Shown: in pieces, positions 43,274-54,815 of the stretch
Layout of the letters: the number at the start of each line of letters is the position of its first letter
How positions within the stretch are numbered: the first letter of the stretch is position 1
Assembly: GCA_949130495.1 (NCBI GenBank)
Contig: OX422215.1
Span: 73,175,244 to 73,239,243 of the forward strand
Origin: Sambucus nigra
Lineage: Eukaryota > Streptophyta > Magnoliopsida > Dipsacales > Adoxaceae
Reading direction: 5' to 3'
DNA length: 64,000 bases
Program-made: the position numbers and the translations under genes
Notes under the pieces: generated by a model
The model's input: the letters and a program-made list of their open reading frames with translations, nothing else
The model's database searches: none
What the model was told of the DNA's origin: nothing

Positions 43274-45491
43274 GAATCGCAAAATTATAAAATTTCTGGA
43301 TATACACAATCAATAAAAATAATTGCACATGATTTTAAAAATTCGTGGTGTAGTGTTATTGAGGTGCCTTTAGATTGATTTTGGCCACCTTTTCGGATGG
43401 TTGAGAGCTTCTCTCTCTAGGGTTTGGTTCTCACCCATTTTCCAGTCGTCGCCCCCTTTCTTGTTCCTCCATCATCTTAGTGTCGTCTCCACCCCAAGCT
43501 ATGTAGAGGAGACTTTGCATTTTTAGTCGCTATCTCCCCCATGCGTGCCTCGAGTCAGACTGGATATGCGATGTGGTCTTTTACTTAGATGGGTATGGCC
43601 CCTCTTTTCAAAAAAATTCTCGTTTCTGCTTTCCACTCTCTATCTCTTGGTCGCCATCTTAATGGAGAGCCTCATGTCAGACCAAGTTGGGTGGCGCCCA
43701 GAACAGGATTTTCTTTGCCCTTGTTGGGGTTGGTCAGATCCTTGGTCGGACTTTCTGACCCTGGTGATGCCACCTTGGATGAGACCCAGGTGTTTCCAGC
43801 TGCCCCTTGCTCCCTATCAAGAAATACCTTCTTGAGACCGCTAATTTTTTCAGGGCTCTTCACGTAAGGTTAATGGTTTGATGTCTTCTTTGATGTATGG
43901 TTGGATCTGGCGTTGGGAACTCTGGTTTGGATTTGTTTGTGTGGGTTTCGATTTGGGATTTGGGTGTAGCCGTATGGTTGCGATGTCGGGTGTACTTTGG
44001 GACTCCTGTTGTTTCCAGTGTTCGGATTTGAGGTTTTTGTTACCGCGTTGTTCGCTCCGGACAGTTGGTTCCTGATTTGTTGTGGGGAATTCTTGCAATG
44101 GACGTTGGGATCCCACTGTTTGCTTTGAATATCTAATTTCTACCCGGCATACTCATGTTGCTCGTTCCGCCTTTTGGGCTGACTGTGATGCTCCGGGTGA
44201 GCTCCGCTGATGTCCTACCACGATTGGTGGTGTTTACTCTAGCGTTGAATCCCATTTTGGATTCTGGCATTTTTTTTTTATGGCTTGGGTTGTACACCCG
44301 GTACTCGTTGGTTGATGGGTTTGATGTGGCTTAGAACCGAGTTGTCCCCTTATGGGGTGCTAGTCCATTTACTGTTTTGGGCTATGATTGGTTCCTTTAT
44401 GTATGGGGTCTTGTCTTGTTCGTTCTGGGTTGTCCGTGGGGAGATTATGTGTTAGGCTTTGCATATATGTTCTAATCTTTGCAATGGTTTTGTCCGATTG
44501 ATATATGGGTCTTGTATTTTTGCACCTTTTTCCAACCGCCCCCTTTCTTTTTTCTACCTCTTCTTTGTATCGTCCCCACCATATTTTTACTGGAGGAACC
44601 CTTTCATTTTATGTCGCTATTCCTTTGGTGCGCCTCATGTTAGACAGGATATGTTTGATGTTCATCTATGAAGATGGGTTTGACCCCTCATTTCATTATT
44701 ATCTTGTGCTGAATCTCACTCTATTCCACTTGGTCACCATCTTTATGGAGAGCTTCATGTCAGACCAAGATGGGTGGCTTCCATCTCAGGCATAACTTGC
44801 TCTTGCTGGCATTGATCGGATCCTTGGTTGGAATATCTTACCCCGATGGCGTCGCTTGGTTAGAGACCCAGTTGCCTCCACCCGCCCCTTTCTCCCTGTC
44901 ATTGAAAACTTTCTTGAGACCACCATCTTTTCTTGGTATGCTTCACGTAAGGTCGAAGGTTGCTAGTTTCTTCGATTTGGTTGGCTTGGGCAATGGAGAA
45001 TTTCTAGTGAGGAACGGAACGTGGGTCTCGATTTGGATTTTGTGCTACGATTATGAGCCAAAGGTGATAGGTTCCCATTTGGATCGTTGTATTTGGGTCG
45101 TTGTTGGTCGCCTGCTGTGTTAGTTGGTTCACTGCAATCGTGTGAAGTTTTTTCCCCGGTTTTACTTTGGTGGTTGCCCGTGGTTTTGATCGTGTTTGAG
45201 GTGTCGTCATTTTTTTTTGCAAAATCTTCGAGTGTTGCGGTACTGCAATTTTATTGAATATTCAACCTGCAGTTGTTTTGGTTTGTGGCCTACGGGCCCT
45301 GGGGGTTTTTGATTGAGTTGATAGGCTTGTTGAGTTTTTGTTGGGTCTTTGTCCGGTTGGTTTTGGACATTAGTTGTTCGTGCCTTTGTGCTCTTTTTTT
45401 TGTCTTGGACTTTCTTGTTTATATGTGGCGGTTCGCCTTTTGGTTTAATATATTTACATTTTACCAAAAAAAAAGAATTGCAAAATTCATA
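43274..45491 (+). mobile_element. internally deleted LINE (L1-like) with target duplication
   Basis: An insertion (about 43290-45474) ends in ATTTTACC plus an A9 tail, the typical 3' end of plant L1 elements. It is flanked by GAATCGCAAAATTATA (43274-43289) and GAATTGCAAAATTCATA (45475-45491), near-identical target duplications. No endonuclease or reverse transcriptase is encoded. The body consists of two tandem 1.08-kb 5'-UTR-like units followed by a 3' UTR. The many ORFs reported here on both strands share no recognisable domain. Confidence 0.8.
43440..45000 (+). repeat. tandem 5'-UTR-like units in the LINE (about 1080-bp period)
   Basis: About 500 bp at 43440-43930 recur at 44520-45000. 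Shared landmarks are CCGCCCCCTTTC-like text, GGAGAGCCTCATGTCAGACC / GGAGAGCTTCATGTCAGACC, GATCCTTGGTCGGA / GATCCTTGGTTGGA, and TTCTTGAGACC with CTTCACGTAAGGT. Identity is roughly 75-80%, so the duplication is old or was inherited. Confidence 0.8.
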
Positions 45492-45913
45492 CCACAGCAG
45501 AAGTAAATTTCATGAAGTCTGTGAATGACAATATATATACAGATAGTATCTGGAGTTACCTTTATGAAGTATAATTACAATCCTGGTCCTCCAGACCAAA
45601 TATACATTGGAAAATTAAAAACAAAAAAAGGGAAAAAAATGAAAAAAAAAAGACAAACCCAGTACACGAGGCTCCCACCACTGTGAGGTATTGGGGGGTT
45701 AAATGTAGTCTTACACCTGCACATGCAGAGAAAAAAACAATCCTACAGCGAAACACCCAACTGAAAAATATACACATTTGAGCAGAAGTGTAACATTATT
45801 GTGGGTTGTGGCACTTGAATTACAAAGAAGGTAGTAACATATAACCTGGGCTTTTACTCCAGAGCTCCCAGGAGCCAAGTCGGAATCCAAACAAATTGAT
45901 ACTACATTCTGTC
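45492..45913 (-). other. 3' flank / probable 3' UTR of the GT-1-like gene
   Basis: Immediately downstream of the stop codon on the minus strand. No other feature seen. The LINE insertion at 43290-45474 lies just beyond it, so it probably landed in or near the 3' UTR. Confidence 0.5.
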
Positions 45914-48900
45914 CTAATTAACACCACGATATACTGCACCGGGGCAAAGCTCATCCATACTATCAATGTTCTTGTAGCCGTTATACTCTCTCAAACACGT
46001 CCACCCTCGGTGGGAGAGGAAGTTGCGAAAATCGTCTTCGGTATAGAAGGTCTTATCCTCCGTGTGTACCGGAAGGTGATCCGGTTCCTCGTACACGCAA
46101 ACTTTTATTGTCAGCCCTGAAAATAAGAAATTAATGGAGGGGTCACATTGATAACTTTTAGTATGTCTTGTGAGTTTAAATTGGAGAGAAACTAAGGCAA
46201 AGTCCATAGTTAAATGAGAGAAAGGGTGAGAAAAATGTTAATTTTATTGAATGCTTTCTTTCTGAATTGGAAAGAAAAAAAAAAGAAAGTTGAGTTTGAT
46301 GAATTCTTTTTATTAACATTTTTACCCATAATAAATTTGTTGTTTGTGTACCATAGCAATTTTCGTGTTTTTCTTTTAGTTTCTTCCCAACTTGTAAACA
46401 GGGATGATAGATATGAACGTTCTCTTCTCAAGGAAAAAAAATTACTACCGTATCTCTTTTCTCTTTACTTTATCTACTATTATTTTCTATCAGCTCCCAA
46501 ACATGGTATTGAAGGGCCACATTCTTACAAAATATAGTTCAGGGGCAAAATTGTTACAAGGGGCATAGTTCAGAGGACAATCCTGTAATTATTCCAAAAT
46601 CACATAGGGTGAAATACAGAAAACTCCCCAGTACAAAGTTTTTACAAGAAACCCCCTGGACTATTTTTATAACCAAAAAACCCTCTAAAAGAGGCTTTTC
46701 AATGACTGTTACAAAGACCCTCCTAAGTGTTACTGACAAATGTCAGTAAGAAAATCCCCAGAAGGGGGTGTTTGCGACACAATGCATAATTTAATGGGGT
46801 TTTGCATTAAAATAATTTAGGGAGTTTCTTGAAATAAAAAAAACATGTATAATTCAATGGTTCATCACTTCACCTTCATCAATGTGAAGAGTATAGTTCC
46901 CCAAAGGCATTTCCCTGTCAAGTGTCCGCACAATATTATCCTCGTCTTCCAACCAAAATGCTCGTTTTGTTCGTAACCTAAAAGCAGATTTGATTGCTTC
47001 CTTGATGGCATCAGCAGTGCCGTCAATACCAATTCTTTTTGTGTAATCCCCAAGCTTGACTGTTATAACCCTCCCATATGAGTTACTCTGGTCACCTGCC
47101 AAAAAAGAGAAGATTAGGGGAGACCATGAAAAGATCGAAACTATAATGTCAATGGTCTTCCTAAGGGTACACATTAAACATTTCCTCTATATGTTACATG
47201 TACTCTTCAAAATTAACTGGATAGGAAAAAAAAACATTTATTAGATAGGTCAGTGTATAAAAATTTAGAGAGGTCAGTGTTCAAAAATCAAAATAACTTT
47301 TTGGGTCATAAATTTATTATGCCCTCCAAAATTTTGACTCTTATTACTTATTGGACTTTGTCCCCTATCTTTTAGGTCTTGATTCAGTTAGTTCGCTCTT
47401 GGCTGTTACTGATCATAAGAAATGACTAGAATATTTCAGTTTAGCCCCCACTATATGACTAGAGTTTAGCCTGCAGTGTTAATATTATTAGACATTATTC
47501 ACGGATATTTTGGTCTATTGTTATGATCAGTAATGGTCAACTTACGGAAACATCAATTATTGGTACCAAAGTTCAATCAGCAAAAACATCAAGGACTACT
47601 GTTAGCCCCAGCCCAAATTTTAGGGGTAGACTAAAAGCAAAATCTCAAAAAATTTCCATTCCCAGAGTGATCACAATCACTTTTTTGTTAAGAAAAGAAT
47701 CAACTACTTTTCATCTTCAGATCAGCAACAGTCAATTTGGAACTGTTGAAGCATCTAGCTATGAACTATGATGCTCTTTCAAGAATATGTAGACAATAGC
47801 GGAAGAATAAACTTTACACGTTCAGAATTTGATTTACAAGACTAACCATTTCCAGGAGTCTCCCTCCAATTCCAGGGAGAAACTCCACTAGCTGCAACAG
47901 CATCAGCTGCAGTGATAGCAAGAGGATGCCCGTCATGATCCAAACGTCTTTCTAGATTCAGTGTTGCTCTGCCATTAGCTGTACACCAAAAATTTATAAG
48001 ATGATTTTTTTTTTTGTATTTTCACACAATTTACAGGTGTAAATGGAACATAGAAATACGAAGTAGAAACATGAGATGCATGTTTCAAAGTGTAGCTCAT
48101 CTAAGGAATTAATTAAAAAGAACTATTCAATATACAAATACACTGAGAAACTCGTTAAGGTGGTCATATTTGGAAAGGGTGTCAGCAGGACCTGCTGTAA
48201 AATCTAACATTAACAATCAAAATCTGTATGTATTACTGTTTAAAATAATTCTATAAGAGAATATATATACTCCCTCCGTCACAAATTAATAGTCAAGGTA
48301 ATGGCTGTACAAGGGAACGAGAAAGGTTGTTTAAATGTCAAAACATTTTTAAAATGATGAATACCTTTGAATGCAACACAGGCAATGGATCATTGTTCTT
48401 TCATATGGGTATTGTTTGGATGGAACACTTTGTAATCTCACCTACATTTATATGCTATTTTTAGGTACAAGAATATTAATTCGGACCGGCCTAGAAGTGA
48501 GGGAAGAACTATTAATTTGAGGACGGGGAGTATATAAAGTGAACTAACATACAAGAAACGAAAATGAGAAAGTGTGTTAAGTACCTGTTAAATTGGAGAA
48601 TAACTTTTGACTTGGTGATGACAGATTACAAGTAGAAATTAAGGTGAAATGATATACACACCCAACAAAAATCATAGATTGGGGGACTTATGTACAGTAT
48701 AGCCACTCATTAAAACAAGGTTCTCATTATGCATTGTTCATATGGGTAACCGATTATGATATAACACATGTAAAAGATGGGCCCTATAACATTTTCTTAC
48801 ATCTCTTATTTCTCTTCTCCCACATTTATAAACGTCATTCCCATTTTGAGGCCCCTTGAGTCAAGCTGGATATCTACTCCAATCATATAATCAAGAGGTA

Positions 48901-49695
48901 AAAAATTGAGAAGCTTGGTACCACAATGTTTTGGTTGCCAAAGTAAATGCATCTGATTTTGCTCAACTTTCAAAGAAAATTTTAACCTATAGTCTGCCAC
49001 TAATAAATCCTGTCTGTGTTCAAAGGTCATTAACCTATAGTCTGTGTTCAGTTTGTTTTACACACATGCGCCTGAGCTCCTGGTTTGTTCTAGAATATCC
49101 GGATGTTAATTTTTTTAATAATTTGGACATGAAATAACAAAGAAACACAATTCATCACAGACCCTTTAATGACAACACTACTGTAATATGCATTTTCAAT
49201 ATGCTGGGCTTCCATCTTGGATAGCTTAAGCTCGGTTGAGTTATTTAAGACAAAATTTCAAGCAATGAAGAGCAATTCTTATTAGTAGGCAGTGATGTGT
49301 TTTGGCCAACTGATGTTGCAATGACAAATGTATGTAGGTTTCTAATTGGTTAGAAAATACAAGATAGCAGTAGCAGTAGAAATGTCGGTGGTGGGCCCAG
49401 TCCCCGCAAAAAAATAGAAGTAATATTATAGTACATTTCACCATTTTTGCAATATTTTATTTTTAAAAGTTTGGCCATCTAAAACAATATTGTATACATT
49501 TTGGCCCCCTGTTCCGTCATTTGGTTCAAAAATAATAACATGGGTGCATCACAAACAAAGCCATACAGGATTCAAGTTTTGGTTTACTTAGCAAACAAGC
49601 TTCAAAACAAATTACTAATCATAATAAGATCTGGAACCTGAACTCCAATGACATACCTTCCACAGGTCCAAATGTAATACTTGTGTCGTCAATAC
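45914..49695 (-). CDS. GT-1: GT-1/GT-4-like trihelix transcription factor, C-terminal exons
   Basis: Four minus-strand exons splice in frame: 49657-49695, 47847-47978, 46874-47095 and 45914-46116. All have GT...AG borders. They encode about 197 residues ending at TAG. Motifs: [87 protein letters not shown] and [14 protein letters not shown]. These match the conserved C-terminal half of plant GT-1/GT-4, nuclear factors that bind GT elements of light-responsive promoters. The N-terminal trihelix DNA-binding exon was not found up to 51 kb. It may lie past a very long intron, or the gene is truncated. The coding exons show no stops, which argues for recent or current constraint. Confidence 0.9.
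46560..46850. other. intron segment, unannotated
   Basis: Intron between the last two GT-1-like exons. It includes AAACTCCCCAGTACAAAGTT and CCAGAAGGGGGTGTT. No TIR or duplication was resolved, and nothing here is coding. Confidence 0.35.
48268..48532. mobile_element. Stowaway MITE in an intron of the GT-1-like gene
   Basis: The left end CTCCCTCCGTCACAAATTAA (48270) and the right end, read inward CTCCCCGTCCTCAAATTAAT (from 48530), are the classic Stowaway (Tc1/mariner-derived) TIRs. TA dinucleotide duplications flank both. Size 261 bp. It sits between exons 49657-49695 and 47847-47978 and does not disturb splice sites. Confidence 0.95.
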
Positions 49696-50998
49696 CTGCA
49701 TAAGCAAATAGGGACAAGCAGTTGGCATGATTGATAGCATTTTGCGAAAATTAACCCAAAAAAAACACATGATTTGTTTGTACTGCTATTTCGCAAGAAC
49801 AAGTACACACGAATTGAAATTTGTCAGAAGATGAAACCCCAAAATGGAAACATAGAACTGTCCAGATCATATGGTGAATAAAAGCTTTGCTATGATGGCA
49901 AGTTCAAGAGTAACAAGTAACGACTCTTGCACAATATTGCATCAGATACATAGAACCAATAAAAGAACGGAACCAAATTGATGACAAAGCATATGTGTAC
50001 CTTTGTTTTGTATACCCCAAAGCATTTGCACAAAAATGATCAGAAAATAAAAGAAATTACAAAGCTAATAAGATTCACCAAACATTCATTCAGGGTGTCT
50101 TCATTAAAGTTTGAGCATCCAACCCAAAACCAATAATCAATAAATACAGAAACCCTAACATCTCTTATGTTGAAGGCCTTCAATTTCTGATTTGGAGACA
50201 CACACGGATTGCCTGCTCAAGTAGCATGTTAAAATTGAAGAATTTAATCCCAAATCCAATTGACAATATGTGAAAAGCCCCGAGTGATCTCTTACATATA
50301 TACAAGGTTTTGAATCCTCGAGTGTGAGATTACATATTCTCAACAATTCTTTTTGCATAATTTTAGTTGCGGGATTTGACAAATCTCTTGATATCACGAT
50401 TGTTAGATCTTCTTGTGCTCAAATCCCGTAATTCACGTGGGGATTTTAAAATCTTGATTCATTATCAATGCATACACGCACTCCACCCCCCACCCCGAGA
50501 AACGAGTCTCAAGACTTTACATGTTCTCTACCAAACATGAACAAAGATTTGGGGCAGCAAGGTTCATCAACATTCCTCTCTCACGTCAACAACAATAGCT
50601 TTGCAGTTATGATTCCCCTATTTCAATATATTTTTTCAATCAGAAATTGAGAACTCATGAAAGAAGGTGCAATTGGAGTGACCAGCAGTCCACATACAAA
50701 AAAAAAAAGTACAAAGCAAACTTGAAACGGCTACAACGGAGAAACCACACTAACAGTGTAACTGTAATAAACACTTCAAACAAGAGTTCCTTGCTACGAA
50801 ACAATACAAATAAGAAATTGACAGCTCACAATAAAAATTTGAAGCTATCACGTCGACCAACTCATGAAGCAGCAACCGAGGATAATCCTTGGAGGATTCC
50901 ATGGAGGAAGCCAAAAAGAAGCCTTAAATTTTACTCTATCCCATAACAACTCCTTCACTCCCTCTTTGCCCTCAAAGATTCTAGGACAAATTTCACAA
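49696..50998. other. upstream of the last visible GT-1 exon, no exon found
   Basis: I looked on the minus strand for the trihelix exon (three tryptophan-containing helices, SYYKEI-type block) and did not see it. The ORFs at 50155-50397 (-), 50468-50650 (+) and 50647-50946 (+) have no recognisable domain. Confidence 0.45.
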
Positions 50999-51344
50999 TG
51001 TGTCAAGTTTGTAATATGTTTATTGTAAATTTATAAGATTGACCTTACTCCGTTTGGACAAAACTACTTGAGTCATTGGTTAGGATTGTGTTTAGCTTTG
51101 TTCTTCAAGCCTATAATGCATCGAAGACACAAAGCGATCTGAGTTAAAGCGATATCAACTTTCGTGCTGAGTTTCGTATTCATCCTTGGGATCTCAAGAA
51201 AGGTATGAATGGTATATTATGTTGATCCATAGATTTTATTTTGGGTGTTGAAGTTTTTAGAAGTTTTATTGAGGTGATTTTTTGAAAAAAAAATTAAAAA
51301 CGATTTTTTTTGTTTTTAACTTTGTTCAAGCGAGATTTCGGGTA

Positions 51345-51590
51345 TGTTCAAACGAATTATATTGTTTCGTTCGAACGGGTTGTTTGCCTCGTTCGAACGA
51401 GTTGAGGGGTTTCGTTCAAACGAGCTTATCAAACGAGAACATCTGTCTTAGCATAAGCATTTCGTTGGAAGCTCGATCGATCCTCGTTCAAACAAGATTT
51501 ATGGTCTCGTTCGAATGACCTTGAGGTTCGTTCAAACGAGGTTGCCGTTCTCGTACGAACGACTTTGAGTTTCGTTCGAAGAGATGCCTC
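51345..51590 (+). promoter_or_regulatory. TTCGAACGA palindrome array in solo LTR 1
   Basis: About ten copies of CGTTCGAACGA or its CGTTCAAACGAG variant lie within 250 bp upstream of the TATA box at about 51623. A shorter, more decayed array is at 53535-53700 in solo LTR 2. Confidence 0.75.
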
Positions 51591-51697
51591 ATAATGCGTG
51601 CCACCGTTTTTTGACGAAAATCTATAAATATAAGGTTTGGCACAACAGTTTTTAAGAGAAGGGATTCGAAAACAGTTTTTAAGAGCAAATCAAAAGC

Positions 51698-51905
51698 CTC
51701 TTACATCCACCTAGTTAGTCTAGCGATAAGGGGTAAATGGAAAAGACCATAGGCCTCGAGTTTGAAACCCCCCAAAAGATATCAAATTTGAAGTGGGGCG
51801 TGCGTTAGGGTAGTTTTGGCACAACGTCCCCCTGTTTAGCTCGCATGGGGGAGTCCAAAAGACTCGTTCGTTTGGAGGTTCAGGGTTATCAAAAAAAAAC
51901 TCTTA
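51698..51905 (+). mobile_element. tRNA-derived SINE-like insertion
   Basis: A roughly 196-bp unit (51704-51899) contains TAGTCTAGCGATAAGGGG (A-box-like) and GAGTTTGAAACCC (B-box-like). It ends in a short A tail and is flanked by CTCTTA on both sides (51698-51703, 51900-51905). It is absent from the homologous position in solo LTR 2 (after 53800), which confirms it as an insertion. Confidence 0.65.
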
Positions 51906-52415
51906 AACCCTAGTTTACACCCTATGTTCTGAGATCCAAGAATCTACATAATATGCTTGTTTGAGATCTCCGGTACCTTGCACAAAGATCAAGTTTGCTC
52001 TTCATTGAGTGTTGCGTTTGGCACAGTGGGCTCCGCGTTGTTGCGATGACGATTTACTAGCCAAGATCGATGGTCACCGAGACATGTTGTGGCGATCGTG
52101 GGTGGATTCATGCGGTGTTGCGGTAAAGAAGGTTCAAGTAATGAAAACTGCACCACGGCTTTAAAGCGTCGAGTCAAGTGGAGTAAGTCTGTCTGTCAAT
52201 ATTGTATATATCCTATATCATAGTAAATTTGTGTTGGCTAAGTTGTCCAAAGTTTTTCCCGTTGTGGGTTTTCCTCGTACATCGTGGCGTTGTGTGATTG
52301 ATCTTTATTTTATTCTTGCAAATCACCTAGAAGCATGCTTAGGGCAAGATAAAATTGGTTAATAGCTTTCACAACGTATATTTAACTGGTGCTTGATTGA
52401 AATTGGATTAATTGT

Positions 52416-52838
52416 TCATTCGGTTAAATTTTTGTAAATTAAAATTAGTGTTTGGCAATCCATATCCCTATATAGCACTAGCGCATTCTCACTAGGATTT
52501 CTTTCATTCCACAAGGCCCAAAACATGGCCAAAAGCACACATCTCCAAAGACAGCTTACTCTAACTTTTTTCCCAATAACCCCCAACTCCAAAAGAAAAA
52601 GATCAACCCCCTCTTTGGGGAGAGCTCCCAAGAATATCAGCTCTTGAAAAAACTTGAAAAATCTTGTTCCATAAAAAAATGGAATAACTACAATGGATAA
52701 TAAATGGTCCAACTTTTCACCATTATATTTACAAGGGCAACACCAAGAAGGGGTTAGACATTTGAAGCGTATTCTCCTTTGCATCATGTCACACGTGTTG
52801 ACCTTTTCATGAGCCACAAGCCAAGAAAAAATCTGCAA
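52416..52838 (-). pseudogene. L1 LINE reverse-transcriptase zinc-binding domain (zf-RVT) fragment
   Basis: A 140-codon minus-strand ORF reads IFSWLVAHEKVNTCDMMQRR, then WCCPCKYNGEKLDHLL and CLWRCVLLAMFWALWNERN. This is the zf-RVT domain found at the C-terminus of plant L1 ORF2 proteins. The usual C-x-x-C is kept (CPC region), while the H-L-F-x-x-C half has lost its cysteine. The rest of ORF2 is absent, so this is a small 3'-end relic inserted between the two solo LTRs. Confidence 0.85.
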
Positions 52839-52849
52839 CCCTATTCATA

Positions 52850-53225
52850 AGCTACAAACCCTAATTTAATTCAAATGATAAATCTTATAGATATATACTA
52901 ACTAAAACCTAATAACTAATGGATAAATACCAATTACGAATCATCAAAATTAAAGTAATTAATATCCACTTTAAATCTAAATACCAAAATAAAATAAAAT
53001 ACAACCACAACTAAAATTCCAAGCAATTTGTTCCTCATCACTAATTAATAAGTGTAAGTTTTAGAAATATAAGGTAAATAATTTTTTAACACTCGGGGTA
53101 AAAAAAATATAATTCAAAAGATTCACTTCCGATCGCGTGTCTCCTCCTGATTATAGTAAATAAATAAATAAAATAAGAACTAACTCGATTTAGTATCCCC
53201 TTTGACTTCAAACCCAGCAAACCTG
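52850..53225. other. non-coding spacer
   Basis: AT-rich sequence between the L1 fragment and solo LTR 2, with no feature recognised. Confidence 0.4.
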
Positions 53226-54380
53226 TGTAAGGACAAATTTCCAATAGAGTCAATTTGTATGTAATTTGACTTATTCTGTATTTGGACAAAAAATTTGAGT
53301 CATAGACTCGGACTTGTGTGTTGATCTTTCAAGCCTATGACGTGATTAATTGAAGACGTAACGGTCAAGATATCATCTTTACATCATCGTGCCGAGTTTG
53401 GTGCCTTGTTTTCGCCTTCATGTTCCAAGGATCTCTCAGGTATGAATGGGTATTTATTTTGATGCTTGAATATTTTATTTTTGGGTGCTGTTTGTAAAAA
53501 TGTTTTTTTTTTAAATTGAAATTTTTTAAACTTGTTCTAACGACATTGAGCATGTCGTTCAAACGAGATCCTGCTTCTCGTTAGTTACTAATCTAACGAA
53601 CTTCGAACGAGACAAAATTGATTTGCTCTGGTTTCTCGTTAGAAATCTCATTAGAATCTGTTCGAATGAGAATTGTATCTTTATTCGAACGAGACGACGC
53701 ATTTTTCAATGCAAAATTCGTTTTTTGGCCTCATCTCTTTTCTTAAAAAACCTCCTATAAATAGGAGTGCGGAGCAACAGTTTTCATTAAAGACTTTTTT
53801 ATATCCTTACGAGTCATAAAACTCTTCCAAAAAGTTCTCCTAAGGTTTTGATCTTTTATGATCATGTTTTCCAATTAAAACCCTAGTTTATACCCAAACA
53901 GTTTTAGATCCAAGTTTTATCATATATATGCTTTGAGATCTTGTTTGTTAACACCAAGGTTTCTTCTCTTCATCTTGTTCAGAATCGTTTCAAAAGGTTG
54001 ACTCCGTATTTGTTGTTTACAAATGGTGAACTCAGTGGTGTGGTGTTGCGGTGAAGAAGCGATGGATTTAGTGTTACAATCCGTAGATGGTTCCTGAGCT
54101 GTTCGGTGGATACCGAGCCGTGTGTGGACTCACATGTTGTGGCAGTGCGCGGGTGGACTTCTGCGTGTCGCTGTGGAGCGGTTGAAGATCGAAGACGCGT
54201 CAAGGCCTGCGAAGGCGTCGAGTCATTATGCAAGTCATCTGTCGACTTTTGTAATTCCTTATCATAGTGAATTTGTGTGTAAGATAAAATTGGTTAATCT
54301 ATCACAACAATTGAATTGTTTAATCGATGCTAATTTTAATTTGGGTTAATAGTTTAATTGAACTTAAAATTTAAAATTTT
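53226..54380 (+). mobile_element. Sirevirus-like solo LTR 2
   Basis: It starts TGTAAGGACAAATTTCC, matching the start of the young element's LTR at 3888 (TGTAAGGACATTTTTGTCC). It contains GAACGAGA-type palindromic repeats, the TATA box CCTATAAATAGGAG at about 53754, and an end region (GTAAGATAAAATTGGTTAAT) shared with solo LTR 1. No primer-binding site or internal region is attached. Confidence 0.7.
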
Positions 54381-54815
54381 AAAAATTGTGGTTTGCTTGT
54401 TTTTGCACCCTTTGCCATATTAGAATCCTATAGGACAAAGTTGGACTTTCGACCTGTCTTCCTCTTTTCTCTTCTCCACTCTCCTATAGTCCTGCGGCAC
54501 GACCAAGCTCTTCTCTTCGATCCAGAGGCCATGGCAGAGACTGGTGACAAGTCCTATTCCCAAATTGAACAATTGTTTACAGCGGAATGTTGCCTAATAA
54601 GAATTTAGAGGTGGCGGTGCACTGTTTCTTAGGGAGAGCATAAAGGTGAAGACAATTTATTGGTGGAGCTCATCATCATCAATCGTCTCTGCCGCAAACG
54701 TCTGGTCCGATAAAAAGCCCTTTTCTTTGTCCTCATTTTGATGATTGTTGAGTTTATACTTTTGGGTTGGATTTAAGTCTAGGTGCCCTCTAAAGGTATC
54801 ATGTAATCCACCAAA
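54381..54815. other. unassigned stretch with a short ORF
   Basis: At 54531 an ATG opens a 25-codon ORF (MAETGDKSYSQIEQLFTAEC...) preceded by a pyrimidine-rich, 5'-UTR-like stretch. It could be the first exon of a gene fragment, but no continuation or family is recognised. Confidence 0.25.

Larger units (their letters stand above)
50999..52440 (+). mobile_element. Sirevirus-like solo LTR 1, with nested SINE
   Basis: About 1.4 kb is homologous to 53226-54380 and weakly to the 3888 LTR. It contains a U3 array of TCGTTCGAACGAG-type palindromes (51345-51590), a TATA box CTATAAATATAAGG at about 51623, the TTTAAGAG/ACAACAGTTTT leader, and a terminal CACCTAGAAGCATGCTTAGG block near 52325. No primer-binding site follows and no internal region is attached, so it is a solo or truncated LTR. 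Ends are approximate. Confidence 0.65.

Noticed and set aside
43545..45506. Many plus- and minus-strand ORFs of 60-117 codons
   Set aside because: They fall in LINE UTR-like sequence, differ between the two tandem units and show no known domain.
50647..50946. 99-codon plus ORF as a GT-1-related exon
   Set aside because: Wrong strand for the gene, no trihelix motif, low-complexity Asn/Lys/Arg composition.
54393..54608. 71-codon ORF as a complete gene
   Set aside because: Only the last 25 codons after an internal ATG look gene-like; no continuation or homologous family recognised.
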